Source: Amycolatopsis sp. 2-15 (lineage in GTDB: Bacteria; Actinomycetota; Actinomycetes; Mycobacteriales; Pseudonocardiaceae). From it: a DNA stretch of 64,000 nt. The translations under genes and the position numbers were made by a program. Position 1 is the stretch's first letter, and every line of letters starts with the position of its first letter. Positions 1 to 7,868 of the stretch are shown here, piece by piece. The DNA lies in NCBI RefSeq assembly GCF_030285625.1, contig NZ_CP127294.1:6170001-6234000 (forward strand). The letters run 5' to 3'. Under the pieces are notes generated by a model that was not told the origin of the DNA, ran no database searches, and saw only the letters and a list, made by a program, of their open reading frames with translations.

Positions 1-2
1 TC

Positions 3-290
3 GGCTCCAACTACATGGACTACCTGCTGCCCACCGCGTGGGAGACGCCGGGCTTCGAGCTGCACAGCGAGGTCGTCACGCCGTCGCCGCACCACCCGAT
101 CGGCGCCAAGGGCGTGGGGGAGTGCGCCGCGGTCGGCGGGCCGGCGGCGTTCGTGAACGCGGTGATGGACGCGCTCGACGACACCGGCGTGCGCAACATC
201 GACATGCCGCTGCTGCCCGACCGCGTATGGGAAGCCCTCACACAGCACCACGACGTGTCCGGCGCGCCGCCGGTGCGGACGGACGACTGA
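3..290 (+). CDS. coxL: Molybdenum hydroxylase large subunit (CoxL/XdhB type), C-terminal fragment
   Basis: The frame is open from the left window edge, so only about 95 C-terminal residues are visible. They contain the conserved end of molybdopterin-binding large subunits: a HHPIGAKGVGECAAVGG stretch, whose glutamate corresponds to the catalytic base near the molybdenum in this family, followed by an A-x-x-NAVMDAL helix. The next genes encode an XdhC-type maturation factor and CoxG, which supports a cox-like operon. The active-site loop that separates true CO dehydrogenase (form I) from other hydroxylases lies outside the window, so the substrate cannot be called. Confidence 0.85.
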   Translation, partial: GSNYMDYLLPTAWETPGFELHSEVVTPSPHHPIGAKGVGECAAVGGPAAFVNAVMDALDDTGVRNIDMPLLPDRVWEALTQHHDVSGAPPVRTDD

Positions 291-300
291 GGTGCCTGAG

Positions 301-1251
301 ATGCCTGAACTGTCCACGATGCACTCACCTGACGGCTGGGACTTCCTAGCCCACGCCGGCGAGCTGGCCCGCCGCGGTGAGGCGTTCGCGCTCGCGACCG
401 TGGTGTGGCGCCAGGGTCCGTCGTCGGGCAAGCAGGGCTGCCGCGCGATCATCACGGCCGAGGGCGAGCTGCGCGGGTGGATCGGCGGCGCGTGTGCCGA
501 GCCGACGGTGATCCGTGAGGCCCAGCAGGCGCTCGTCGAAGGCACCCCGCGGTTGCTGCTGCTCGGTTCGCCGGAGCAGTTCGGCGCGGCGGTGCCCGAG
601 GGCATGACGGTGGTGCCGATCTCGTGCCAGAGCGAGGGTGCCCTGGAGGTGTACATCGAGCCGGTGCGGCCCGTACCGCACCTGGTGGTGGTCGGACGCT
701 CGCCGATGGCCCACACACTGGTGGAGCTGGCGGGTTCGCTCGGCTGGCACGCGCAGCTCGTCGGACACACCGAGCTGGACGTGGTGATCGAGAGGTCCTT
801 CGTGGTCGTGGCGACGCAGGGCCACCACGACGAGGAGTCGGTGGAACGGGCGCTGGCCGCACGACCGGCGTACGTCGGGCTCGTCGGTTCACGCCGCCGC
901 GGGGCGAGCGTGCTCGGTTACCTCGCCGACCGCGGGGTGGCGGCCGACGAGCTGGACCGCGTGCAGGTGCCGGCCGGGCTGGACCTCGGCAGCGTGTCGC
1001 ACCGGGAGATCGCCGTGGCGATCCTGGCCGAGCTCGTGCGGATCCGGGCGGCCCGCGGAGTGCCGCCCGGGCCGGCCTGCGCTGCCGAGCCGGACTCGGC
1101 GACGACTGTCGACCCCGTGTGCGGCATGACCGTGGCGGTCGACGACCCGGTGGCGTTCGAGGGCCGCGAGTACAGCTTCTGCTGCGCCAGCTGCCGCGTG
1201 GCGTTCCTGCGCGACCCCGGCGCGTACGCCAAGAAGGAGAGCCGATGCTGA
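301..1251 (+). CDS. XdhC/CoxF-family molybdenum cofactor maturation protein with C-terminal YHS domain
   Basis: Residues 15-80 and 125-250 match the XdhC/CoxI layout: an N-terminal ALATVV...GSSGK-type segment with GWIGGACAEP, then a Rossmann-like half with the VGLVGSRRR motif. Such proteins bind or sulfurate the Mo-cofactor before insertion into xanthine/CO dehydrogenases. The last 45 residues are a YHS metal-binding domain (DPVCGMTV ... FCCASC), giving an uncommon fusion. The ATG at 301 has GAGG eight bases upstream; a GTG at 292 is an alternative. The gene follows coxL by 10 bases and overlaps coxG by 7 bases, so translation is probably coupled. Confidence 0.85.
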   Translation: MPELSTMHSPDGWDFLAHAGELARRGEAFALATVVWRQGPSSGKQGCRAIITAEGELRGWIGGACAEPTVIREAQQALVEGTPRLLLLGSPEQFGAAVPEGMTVVPISCQSEGALEVYIEPVRPVPHLVVVGRSPMAHTLVELAGSLGWHAQLVGHTELDVVIERSFVVVATQGHHDEESVERALAARPAYVGLVGSRRRGASVLGYLADRGVAADELDRVQVPAGLDLGSVSHREIAVAILAELVRIRAARGVPPGPACAAEPDSATTVDPVCGMTVAVDDPVAFEGREYSFCCASCRVAFLRDPGAYAKKESRC

Positions 1252-1829
1252 TCCGCAACCAGTTCGAGGTCGCGCAGCCCGTGGACAAGGTCTGGCGGTT
1301 CTTCGCCGACGTCCCGGTCGTGGCGACGTGCCTGCCCGGCGCCGAGCTGACCGAGGACCTCGGCGACGAGCGCTACCGCGGCCGCGTGAGCATCCGGATG
1401 GGACCGGTGTCGCTGCGCTTCGACGGCGTCGCCGCCATCACCGAACGCGACGACGAGGCCCGGCGGATCGTGGTCGACGCGAGCGGCGCCGACGAGCGCG
1501 GCCGGGGCCAGGCGGCCATGATCGTCACGGCGAAGCTGGCCCGCGCCGCTTCGGGTACGCGCGTCGACGTCGACCAGGACCTGCAGGTCTCCGGCGCCGC
1601 CGCGCAGTACGGGCGCGGCATGATCGCCGACGTCTCCTCGGTGCTGATGCGCGAGTTCGCCACCAACCTGCAGGCCGCCATCGCGCGCGCCGAACGCGGG
1701 GAGACGGCGGCGGCGCGTCACGCGGCGGCCCCGGCCCGTGGCTTCACCATCGGCCTGCAGGCGACGCTCATGGCGCTGAAACGCGTGTTCCGCCGGTTCT
1801 TCGCGTCCTATCCGAGCACCCCGGCCTGA
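1245..1829 (+). CDS. coxG: CoxG-like SRPBCC protein (carbon monoxide dehydrogenase subunit G family)
   Basis: The 194-residue product begins MLIRNQFEVAQPVDKVWRFF and has the PGAELTED and YRGRV(S)IRMGP segments typical of CoxG, a START/SRPBCC-fold protein. In Oligotropha, CoxG anchors CO dehydrogenase to the membrane. The tail (about residues 150-194) is basic and partly hydrophobic, fitting membrane association. The ATG at 1245 overlaps the preceding stop. A paralogue lies at the other end of the window (60576-61256), attached to a second molybdenum hydroxylase. Confidence 0.88.
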   Translation: MLIRNQFEVAQPVDKVWRFFADVPVVATCLPGAELTEDLGDERYRGRVSIRMGPVSLRFDGVAAITERDDEARRIVVDASGADERGRGQAAMIVTAKLARAASGTRVDVDQDLQVSGAAAQYGRGMIADVSSVLMREFATNLQAAIARAERGETAAARHAAAPARGFTIGLQATLMALKRVFRRFFASYPSTPA

Positions 1830-1839
1830 GGAGGCAACC

Positions 1840-2094
1840 GTGGTCCTGTGGTGGATCGGCAACGCCGTGCTGCTGTTCGTGGTGCTGCCCGTGGTCGTCG
1901 CCCTGCTCAACCGCGTGCTGGCCGCCGTCGAGCGGATCCGCGCCGCGGCCGACGACATCCTCGTGGGCGGCGTGCGCCTCGCGGGGCAGCTCGAACCCGT
2001 CCCGGAGGCGCTCGCGCGCACCGACCGCACCATCGGCGAAGTGGCCGTCGGCGCGACCCGGTACGCCGGCAGCGTCGCGAAACTGCTGGGCTGA
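1840..2094 (+). CDS. Small single-pass membrane protein 1 of 5
   Basis: This 84-residue protein starts at a GTG preceded by GAGGAGG. It has one N-terminal hydrophobic helix (about residues 4-24: IGNAVLLFVVLPVVVALL) followed by a soluble alpha-helical tail without cysteines. It follows coxG by 10 bases and is the first of five consecutive genes with the same plan. I recognise no named family. A role as a membrane partner or scaffold for the neighbouring molybdenum enzyme is inference from position only. Confidence 0.75.
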   Translation: MVLWWIGNAVLLFVVLPVVVALLNRVLAAVERIRAAADDILVGGVRLAGQLEPVPEALARTDRTIGEVAVGATRYAGSVAKLLG

Positions 2095-2107
2095 AAGGAG
2101 GTCCGCC

Positions 2108-2335
2108 ATGCCTGCCGCCGCCTGGGCCACCCTGGCCGTCAGTGCGCTGATCATCCTGTTCGCCGCCGTCGGCCTGCTCCGCGTGATCCTGCACCTGCGC
2201 CACGTCCGCCGCACGCTCGGCAGCGTGCTGGGCGGCGTGCGCGTGATCGCGCAGGAGACCGCACCCGTGCCCGCCGCGCTGGGCTCGGTGAACGCGAATC
2301 TCAAGCCGGTGCGCGACTTCTGCGAGTCGGTGTGA
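2108..2335 (+). CDS. Small single-pass membrane protein 2 of 5
   Basis: The 75-residue product begins at an ATG with a strong AAAGGAGG ribosome-binding site. Residues 5-30 form one membrane helix, followed by a short amphipathic tail (HVRRTLGSVLGGVRVIAQE). It shares the helix-plus-tail plan of its neighbours, including a segment where proline and alanine lead into a final helix (APVPAALGSVNANLKPVR), similar to QLEPVPEALARTDRTIGE in the preceding gene. This suggests the two arose by duplication. Function unknown. Confidence 0.75.
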   Translation: MPAAAWATLAVSALIILFAAVGLLRVILHLRHVRRTLGSVLGGVRVIAQETAPVPAALGSVNANLKPVRDFCESV

Positions 2336-2354
2336 ACGCCGAAGGAGGCGAACC

Positions 2355-2597
2355 GTGACCACGGGCTGGATCATCGGGTTTTCGATCGGGGCCGCTGTCG
2401 TGCTGGTCGTGGTGGCGCTCGTGGTGCCGATCCTGGTGCTCGCGCGCTCCATCGGCGAGGCCGCGCCACTCATCCACGACGAGCTCAAGGCCGCCGAACG
2501 CAACACCGCGCCGCTGGCCGAGCTGCGCACCACCATCGACCACGCCGAGGTCATCGTCGCCGGCCTGCGACGCGGCCGTGAACGGCTGGGAGGCTGA
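2355..2597 (+). CDS. Small single-pass membrane protein 3 of 5
   Basis: This 80-residue protein starts at a GTG with a GAAGGAGG site upstream. It has one long hydrophobic segment (about residues 6-30) and a helical tail with LIHDELKAAERNTAPLAELRTT. The ERNTAPLAELR part resembles the tail of member 4 (TEANTADTALVPV), again pointing to duplication within the array. No catalytic or metal-binding motif is visible. Function unknown. Confidence 0.75.
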   Translation: MTTGWIIGFSIGAAVVLVVVALVVPILVLARSIGEAAPLIHDELKAAERNTAPLAELRTTIDHAEVIVAGLRRGRERLGG

Positions 2598-2602
2598 TCC
2601 GG

Positions 2603-2878
2603 ATGTCCACACAGGACGAGACGTTGTGGTGGATCGCCATCGCCGCCGGGATCGTGGTGATCCTCGTGGTCGTGGCGTTGCTGAGCCTGCTCATCCGCTA
2701 CGTGAAGGTGATCGACCGCCGGGTCGCGGGCATCCGTGACACGTTGCACGGCACCGAGGCGAACACGGCGGATACCGCGCTTGTCCCCGTCACGGCCACG
2801 CGAGTCGACGCCGTGCTCGCCGAAGGCCTGCAGCACCACCTGTTCCTCGGACGGGTGCTCGGAAAGGTGAAGTCGTGA
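2603..2878 (+). CDS. Small single-pass membrane protein 4 of 5
   Basis: This 91-residue product has a short acidic N-terminus (MSTQDETLWW), one membrane helix at about residues 10-32, and a tail with RVAGIRDTLHGTEANTADTA. The same -IRDTL-x-x-TEANT- pattern occurs as -VRRINTHAEAI- in member 5, consistent with a family of related coiled tails. Its stop codon overlaps the GTG of the next gene (GTGA at 2875-2878), so the two are translationally coupled. Confidence 0.75.
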   Translation: MSTQDETLWWIAIAAGIVVILVVVALLSLLIRYVKVIDRRVAGIRDTLHGTEANTADTALVPVTATRVDAVLAEGLQHHLFLGRVLGKVKS

Positions 2879-3234
2879 CCACCACCCTGGTCGTGCTGAC
2901 CGTCGTCGACATCGCCCTGCTCATCGCCGGCCTCGCGGTGTACCTGTTCTGGGTCGGCGGCCTGCTCGCGCGCGTCGCGACGAATCTCGAGGACTGCGCG
3001 GACACCGTGCGGCGCATCAACACCCACGCGGAGGCGATCGTGCCGGGCGTCTCGCACATCAACCGCACGGGCGGGGTCGTGGCCGGCGCGTTGCCGCTGC
3101 TGTACGGGATGGCGGAGCAGATCGTGGTGGGCGCGACCTATTCACCGCCGACGGAGGAGCGCCCGCCCGCGCGCCCGGCATCGGGCACGCGGCGCTCGCG
3201 GCTGCACGACGCGGTGGGCTTCGGCCCGCGCTAA
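2875..3234 (+). CDS. Small single-pass membrane protein 5 of 5
   Basis: At 119 residues this is the longest of the set. It has one N-terminal membrane helix (about residues 5-30), a helical segment (RVATNLEDCADTVRRINTHAEAIVPGVSHINRTGG), and a proline/arginine-rich C-terminus. Segments of the type VPGV-x-x-INRTGGVVAGALPLLYGMAE are seen in actinobacterial proteins of unknown function. Its end overlaps by four bases the end of the convergent gene on the minus strand, so this closes the coxL-coxG-membrane-protein operon. Confidence 0.75.
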   Translation: MTTTLVVLTVVDIALLIAGLAVYLFWVGGLLARVATNLEDCADTVRRINTHAEAIVPGVSHINRTGGVVAGALPLLYGMAEQIVVGATYSPPTEERPPARPASGTRRSRLHDAVGFGPR

Positions 3235-3620
3235 CGTTCGTGGCCGATCCAGTTCTCGTGCCAGGTGTGCTCGAACTGGGCTTCGTTGCAGCGCGGGCGG
3301 TAGACGGCGGTGAGCTCGCGGACGATCTGCTCGCGGTGCGCGGGCAGGCCGCCCGGGACCTCGTAGGTGCAGATGTGCACCTTCCACCGCGAGCCCGCGC
3401 GGGCGATCCAGCACTGCGCGCGCGGGTGGCGGAAGGGCAGGTTCGCCCGGGACAGGTCGCCGGCGTGGTCGACATAGATCACCGCGTAGCGATCGGGCCG
3501 CCCTTCCGGCTCGGGGCGGTAGAGCACGGCGTACACCGCGGCGACGGCGGGCGGCGCCCACCCGCCGAGCAGGCGAGGGCCCTCGAACGGGTACCCCGAA
3601 GCGGGGCCGAGGCGGATCAC
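3231..3620 (-). CDS. Conserved hypothetical protein, about 129 residues
   Basis: The GTG at 3620 overlaps the stop of the upstream gene (GTGA), and the first residues are MIRLGPASGYPFEGPRLLGGW. The core (AAVYAVLYRP...DRYAVIYVDHAGDLSRANLPFRH...CWIARAGS) alternates strands and helices and is vaguely GIY-YIG-like, but the nuclease motif is not convincing. It is the last gene of a four-gene minus-strand run after coxD and coxE. Function unknown. Confidence 0.65.
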   Translation of the reverse strand: MIRLGPASGYPFEGPRLLGGWAPPAVAAVYAVLYRPEPEGRPDRYAVIYVDHAGDLSRANLPFRHPRAQCWIARAGSRWKVHICTYEVPGGLPAHREQIVRELTAVYRPRCNEAQFEHTWHENWIGHER

Positions 3621-3883
3621 TCGTCCTCGCCCACGGCCTCGACCCGCCCGACCGGCAACGACGGCAGCCCGGCCGCCTTCGCCGCCCGGCGGAACTCCGC
3701 CGTGGCGAGCGTGATGGCCTTCTCGCGGTCGGGTGCCTCGACGAGCAGGCGCGCGCCGTAGCTCGTGGTGCCGATCCCGCTCGCGATCCCGCCCGAGGCC
3801 GCCACCGCGTCGGCCAGTCGCACGATCTCCTCGCGCGTGAAGACGCGTTCGCCGTCCGCTTCGATCCCCACGCTCCACCGCAT
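3617..3883 (-). CDS. Conserved hypothetical protein, 88 residues
   Basis: The small soluble protein opens MRWSVGIEADGERVFTREEIVRLADAVA and has an alpha-beta pattern with no cysteines or catalytic motif. A GGAG ribosome-binding site lies in the short gap after coxE (13 bases). The coupling coxD-coxE-this-next suggests co-expression with the MoxR/VWA pair. I do not recognise the family. Confidence 0.65.
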   Translation of the reverse strand: MRWSVGIEADGERVFTREEIVRLADAVAASGGIASGIGTTSYGARLLVEAPDREKAITLATAEFRRAAKAAGLPSLPVGRVEAVGEDE

Positions 3884-3895
3884 CGCCGGTGCTCC

Positions 3896-4999
3896 TCACC
3901 GAGCTCGCGGCAACGCTGCCGCGAGCTCCTCCAGGCTGCGCAGGTCGTGGCCCGCCACCAGCAGGTCCACGTACGGCGCGGCGATCCTCATCCCGAGCGG
4001 CGCTGGGCCGAGGGCGCCGCCGTGCGGGTTCGTCCACACCAGCAGGTGGCACAGCCGAGACAGCCGCTCCACCGCCTTGGCCAGCACGTCCGGGTCACCG
4101 CGGTCGAACCCGTCGGAGCAGATCACGACCACTCCGCCGCGGCACCGGCCGCGCCGGCCGAAGGTGCGCACGAACTCGTCGAGCGCGGCGCCGATGCGGG
4201 TGCCGCCCTCCCAGTCGACCACGGCTTCGGCCGCTCGCGCCAGGGCTTCGTCGGCGTCGCGGGTGCTCAGCTGGTCGGTGATCCGCGTGAGGCGGGTGCC
4301 GAAGCAGAACACCTCGACCTTCGCGGCGGCGCGGCGCGCGGAGTAGGCGAACTGCAGGAGCGTGCGGGAGTAGCCGGCCATCGAGCCGGAGACGTCGAGG
4401 ACGAGGATCAGCGGCCGCAGCCGCACGCGGCGTTCGCGGTAGCGCAGCGCACGGGGTTCGCCGAACGTCCGCAGCGAGTCGCGGACCGTGCGGCGCAGGT
4501 CCGGTTCGCGGCCCTTGCGCGCGGGCCGCGTGCGGCGCGTGCGGCGTCTCGGCGGGGTGAGCCGAAGCCGGGCCATGATGCGGCGGATCGCGGCGAGCTC
4601 CTCGGGCGTGCAGGTGCCGAAGGACTTCCGTTTCAGACTGTCCACATCGGACGCGGTGAGCCCGAGCAGCGTGTCGGTCTCCTGCTCGTCGCCGGTGCGT
4701 TCGGGTTCGGGCAGCGCCAGCGTGGCGTCGACGCCCGACTCGGCGAGGATCGTGAGCAGCGCGGTCGGCGGTTCACCGGCGCCGAGGAAGTAGCGACGGA
4801 ACGTCTCGTCGTAGCGGGGGAGGTCTTCGTGGCGCTTCAGCAGCGTGGCGCGGCCGCCCCAGTAAAGGTCGGCGAGGTCGGTGGTGTCGAGGACGGTCAT
4901 CGCGCGGCAGCAGCCGAGCGCGTCGCCGGTGCCCACGGGAAGGCCGGCTTCGCGCAGCGCTCGCGCGAAGCCCACCAGCACCCGGGCGAACTCAGCCAC
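3896..4999 (-). CDS. coxE: CoxE-like VWA-domain protein
   Basis: The product (367 residues from the GTG at 4999; an upstream ATG at 5026 is possible) starts AEFARVLVGFARALREAGLPVG, the usual CoxE opening. A C-terminal von Willebrand A domain carries the MIDAS signature LVLDVSGSM (about residue 202), a GGTRIG threonine and CSDGFDRGD. CoxE works with the CoxD ATPase in inserting sulfur and copper into the CO dehydrogenase active site. The basic linker (about residues 145-165, RRRTRRTRPARKGR) is typical of the family. The GTG overlaps the coxD stop by eight bases. Confidence 0.85.
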   Translation of the reverse strand: MAEFARVLVGFARALREAGLPVGTGDALGCCRAMTVLDTTDLADLYWGGRATLLKRHEDLPRYDETFRRYFLGAGEPPTALLTILAESGVDATLALPEPERTGDEQETDTLLGLTASDVDSLKRKSFGTCTPEELAAIRRIMARLRLTPPRRRTRRTRPARKGREPDLRRTVRDSLRTFGEPRALRYRERRVRLRPLILVLDVSGSMAGYSRTLLQFAYSARRAAAKVEVFCFGTRLTRITDQLSTRDADEALARAAEAVVDWEGGTRIGAALDEFVRTFGRRGRCRGGVVVICSDGFDRGDPDVLAKAVERLSRLCHLLVWTNPHGGALGPAPLGMRIAAPYVDLLVAGHDLRSLEELAAALPRAR

Positions 5000-5867
5000 C
5001 GGACGCGAGTTCCGCGAGGTGCGCACGCACCACGTCGAGGTCGTCGCGGTCCTTCACGACGGCGCCGAGCGTGTCGCCGGCGGAGCGTTCGTCGAGTCTG
5101 TCCTCACCGAGGAAGCGCAGCATGCGGGCCCAGTCGATGGTCTCGGCGACCCCGGGCGGCTTGGCGAGGTCGAGCTCCCGCAGCCGGCGCACGGCGGCCA
5201 CGACCTGGCGCGCCAAGGCCTCCTCGACGCCGGGCTCGCGCACGAGCACGATCTCCAGCTCACGGTCCGCGCCCGGGTAGCCGAGCCAGTGGTAGAGGCA
5301 GCGGCGCTTGAGCGCGTCGTGCAGCTCGCGGGTGCGGTTGGAGGTGAGTACCACCAGCGGCGGGCTGGGCGCGACGATGGTGCCGATCTCGGGCACGGTG
5401 ACCTGGAAGTCGGACAGCAGCTCGAGCAGGAAGGCTTCGAACTCGTCGTCGGCGCGGTCGATCTCGTCCACGAGCAGCACGGCGCCGGCACCCGCGCGGA
5501 CGGCGGCCAGCAGCGGCCGTTCGACGAGGAACTCGGGCCCGAACAGCTGCTCCACCACCTCGCCGGACTCGGCCTGGTGGTCCTGCAGTGCGCGGATGCG
5601 CAGCAGCTGGCGGGCGTAGTCCCATTCGTAGAGGGCCTGGGCGGTGTCGATGCCCTCGTAGCACTGCAGCCGGATGAGGCGGCGGCCGAGCACTCTGGCG
5701 AGCGTCTTCGCGACCTCGGTCTTGCCGACGCCGACCTCGCCCTCGAGCAGCACGGGCCGGTGCAGCCGCAGCCCGACCAGCAGCGCCGTGGCGAGGCCAC
5801 GGTCGGCGAGATACGCGCCGTCGCGCAGGGCGGCGGTGAGCCCCGCGACGGTGTCCGGCTCGGCCAT
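4992..5867 (-). CDS. coxD: MoxR-type AAA+ ATPase, CoxD-like
   Basis: A single AAA+ module: Walker A GEVGVGKTE (about residue 42), Walker B LLVDEIDRAD, sensor 1 LTSNRTRELHDALKRRC and arginine-finger region. The segment after Walker B (DEFEAFLLELLSDFQVTVPEIG) is characteristic of the CoxD/MoxR chaperone branch, which remodels CO dehydrogenase during cofactor maturation together with CoxE. The start is placed at the ATG at 5867, just after the stop of the upstream small gene; an in-frame upstream ATG at 5903 would overlap that gene. Confidence 0.85.
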   Translation of the reverse strand: MAEPDTVAGLTAALRDGAYLADRGLATALLVGLRLHRPVLLEGEVGVGKTEVAKTLARVLGRRLIRLQCYEGIDTAQALYEWDYARQLLRIRALQDHQAESGEVVEQLFGPEFLVERPLLAAVRAGAGAVLLVDEIDRADDEFEAFLLELLSDFQVTVPEIGTIVAPSPPLVVLTSNRTRELHDALKRRCLYHWLGYPGADRELEIVLVREPGVEEALARQVVAAVRRLRELDLAKPPGVAETIDWARMLRFLGEDRLDERSAGDTLGAVVKDRDDLDVVRAHLAELASGG

Positions 5868-5871
5868 CCCG

Positions 5872-6117
5872 CTACTGCTCGCCCGCGCCGAGCACGAGGT
5901 CACGCACCGTGCTCGTGCCGGGCTTCAGCTTCCCCTCGCGGGCGAGCTGGTCGTGCCATGCCGTGTGCAGGCCACCGTTCTCGGCGAGCCCGTCGAACCC
6001 CACGGCCGACATGTTCTTGCACGAACGCTGGGGCCCGCAGGCCGCCTCCAGCTCGTCGGCGTCCTGGCCACGGGCGCGCCAGACCTCGCGCAGGACTTGC
6101 AGCGCTTCGTCGTCCAT
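5872..6117 (-). CDS. Small hypothetical protein, 81 residues
   Basis: The acidic product MDDEALQVLREVWRARGQ has two central cysteines (AACGPQRSCKN) and a conserved-looking GLHTAWHDQLAREGKLKPG segment. It sits four bases before coxD and opens the minus-strand run coxD-coxE. The family is not recognised. The two cysteines could bind a metal or cofactor, but that is conjecture. Confidence 0.55.
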   Translation of the reverse strand: MDDEALQVLREVWRARGQDADELEAACGPQRSCKNMSAVGFDGLAENGGLHTAWHDQLAREGKLKPGTSTVRDLVLGAGEQ

Positions 6118-6217
6118 GGGGGCGAGTCAACACCGCGGGCGTGGTCGCGCAGCGCTGGATTAACCCTTTGCTTAAGGAGTATTCTCCAGGATCCGGGGTT
6201 ACCGAGAGTATTTGACC

Positions 6218-7162
6218 ATGACACTGGGCCAGCTCAACGCGTTCGTCCTGGTGGCAAGGCTGGGGTCGGTCACCGACGCCGCGAAGGCGCTCGGCGTGAG
6301 CGAGCCCGCGGTGTCCCAGGCGTTGGCCGCGCTGCGCCAGCACCACGGCGACAAACTGGTCATCAAACGCTCCGGCGGCATGACACTCACCGCGGGCGGC
6401 AGCCGGCTGCTGCCCATCGCGTCGCAGATGGTGGCGCTCGGCGCGGAGGCCGACGCCGCGGTGCGCCAGGCCAACGGGGTCGCGGCGCGCTTGCAGCTGG
6501 CGGTGACCAGCGAGATCGCGGAGTTCGTGGCCAACCCGCTGCTGGAGGCCTTCACGCGAAGATCGGGCAACGCCATCGACGCCTCGTCCGGGCTCGCGCG
6601 CACGGCCGAGCTGCCCGTGCTCATCACTAACCGGCTGGCCGACGTGGCGCTGGGCCCCGACGTGACCGGCGACGGCGGAGACCTCGACTGCACGCCGATC
6701 TTCCGCGCGTCGCTCGTGGTGGTCGGCTCGCCGCACTGCCGCCACCAGGGCAGCCCGGCCCACTGGCCGTGGCTGCTCGACCCGGCGGGCGCCGACCCGG
6801 GCAGCGACACCGGTCGCCTGCTGGCCCGGCTCGGCGTGCCCGACGACGCGATCCAGGTCTTCCCGAACCAGACGGCCGCGTGGTCGGCGGCGGCCGGCGG
6901 GAGCGGCGTGTCGGTGGCGCTGGAGCACCTGGTGGCGCCGCAGCTGCGGCGCCGCGAGCTGGCGGTGGTGCCGACGCGCCACACGCCGATGTCGACGTGC
7001 TGGTACGTGACCACCCTGCCGACCGACCGCCGCACTGGTGCTGCGAACTCGTTGCGGCACTTCCTGACGACGCCGGCGGCGATGCACGTGATGCGCGCGC
7101 CGGGCAGCGGGGTGCCGCCGTCGCGCTTCCGGCCGCCGGTGTACGTGACGATCTGGTCTTAG
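6218..7162 (+). CDS. LysR-family transcriptional regulator
   Basis: The N-terminus (LGQLNAFVLVARLGSVTDAAKALGVSEPAVSQALAAL) is a standard LysR winged helix-turn-helix, followed by a substrate-binding-fold effector domain (about residues 90-290). It is transcribed divergently from the coxD/coxE run across a 100-base gap, so it probably controls the cox genes. Just upstream, 6177-6186 (GAGTATTCTC) has inverted arms and TAA-N8-TTA lies at 6161-6174, possible operator parts. A TTG at 6212 could also serve as start. The effector ligand is unknown. Confidence 0.85.
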   Translation: MTLGQLNAFVLVARLGSVTDAAKALGVSEPAVSQALAALRQHHGDKLVIKRSGGMTLTAGGSRLLPIASQMVALGAEADAAVRQANGVAARLQLAVTSEIAEFVANPLLEAFTRRSGNAIDASSGLARTAELPVLITNRLADVALGPDVTGDGGDLDCTPIFRASLVVVGSPHCRHQGSPAHWPWLLDPAGADPGSDTGRLLARLGVPDDAIQVFPNQTAAWSAAAGGSGVSVALEHLVAPQLRRRELAVVPTRHTPMSTCWYVTTLPTDRRTGAANSLRHFLTTPAAMHVMRAPGSGVPPSRFRPPVYVTIWS

Positions 7163-7176
7163 CCGTTGCGGTCAGG

Positions 7177-7464
7177 TCAGGTCAGTTCGCGGACACCGGT
7201 GACGTCGTACTCGGCCACTTCGGCGGCGAGGATCTCGGCGTTCTGCTCGTCGCTCGGGCCGCTGCCGCGGAACGCCTCGACGGCCCCCCGCGACTCCCAG
7301 CGCTCGAATACGTCGATGCGGCCGGCGTCGAGCAGGTCCGCGGTGAGGGAGAAGCCGAGGCAGCCGGGTGCGGTACGGGCCTGCTCGACCACACTCATGC
7401 AGCCCGCGAGATAGGCGTCGCGGCGGCCGGGGTCGACGACGAGATACCCGGCGACGATCAGCAT
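7177..7464 (-). CDS. Antibiotic biosynthesis monooxygenase (ABM) domain protein
   Basis: This 95-residue protein is one ABM ferredoxin-like domain: LIVAGYLVVDPGRRDAYLAGC, APGCLGFSLTADLLDAGRIDVFERWESRGAVEAFRGSG. Such dimeric alpha-beta proteins act as small monooxygenases, haem-degrading enzymes or detoxification factors; the substrate cannot be read from sequence. It is convergent with the LysR gene (14-base gap), and a second ABM gene lies at 8332-8655. Confidence 0.8.
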   Translation of the reverse strand: MLIVAGYLVVDPGRRDAYLAGCMSVVEQARTAPGCLGFSLTADLLDAGRIDVFERWESRGAVEAFRGSGPSDEQNAEILAAEVAEYDVTGVRELT

Positions 7465-7527
7465 CTGCCGCTCCTTCGGTGCGGTTTTCGTGGTGATGCT
7501 GGTATTTTCGTGGTCTCTTCGGGTTTT

Positions 7528-7740
7528 TCAGCGGGGGAGCGGCTTGCGCGCGTTGCCGGTCACGAGGTTTCCGATGCTCACCCCGACGCCGACGCCCACC
7601 TCGGCCGCCCAGGCGAAACCCAGCGCCGTCGTGAGCGCGATGCTCAGCGCCAAACCTGGTTCTTCCTTGCGGGACAACGGTTTCACTCCTTCGGTCGTTC
7701 TTCGTGGTGTGCCGGTCCGCTCCTGTACGGATGCTGTCAT
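7528..7740 (-). CDS. Small hypothetical membrane protein
   Basis: From the ATG at 7740 (GGTGGGG just upstream) the 70-residue product has a polar, arginine-rich N-terminus and one hydrophobic segment of about 30 residues (LALSIALTTALGFAWAAEVGVGVGVSIG). A longer form from 7809 is possible. It lies divergent from the YtfJ-like gene. No family is recognised; the compositional pattern suggests a real membrane peptide rather than noise. Confidence 0.45.
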   Translation of the reverse strand: MTASVQERTGTPRRTTEGVKPLSRKEEPGLALSIALTTALGFAWAAEVGVGVGVSIGNLVTGNARKPLPR

Positions 7741-7868
7741 GTCCCCACCGTCCGTCGAGTCAGCGGCGTCCACGCTAACAACGTGAGCCGTGGTGGCCAG
7801 GGACTTCACCCGGACGTTGTAATCGACGAGGATCGTGACCGGCAGCGACTCGACGAAGGAGTGACCAC

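Noticed and set aside
3231..3620. GIY-YIG nuclease
   Set aside because: The fold pattern is suggestive but the GIY and YIG signature residues and catalytic Arg/Glu are not convincingly present.
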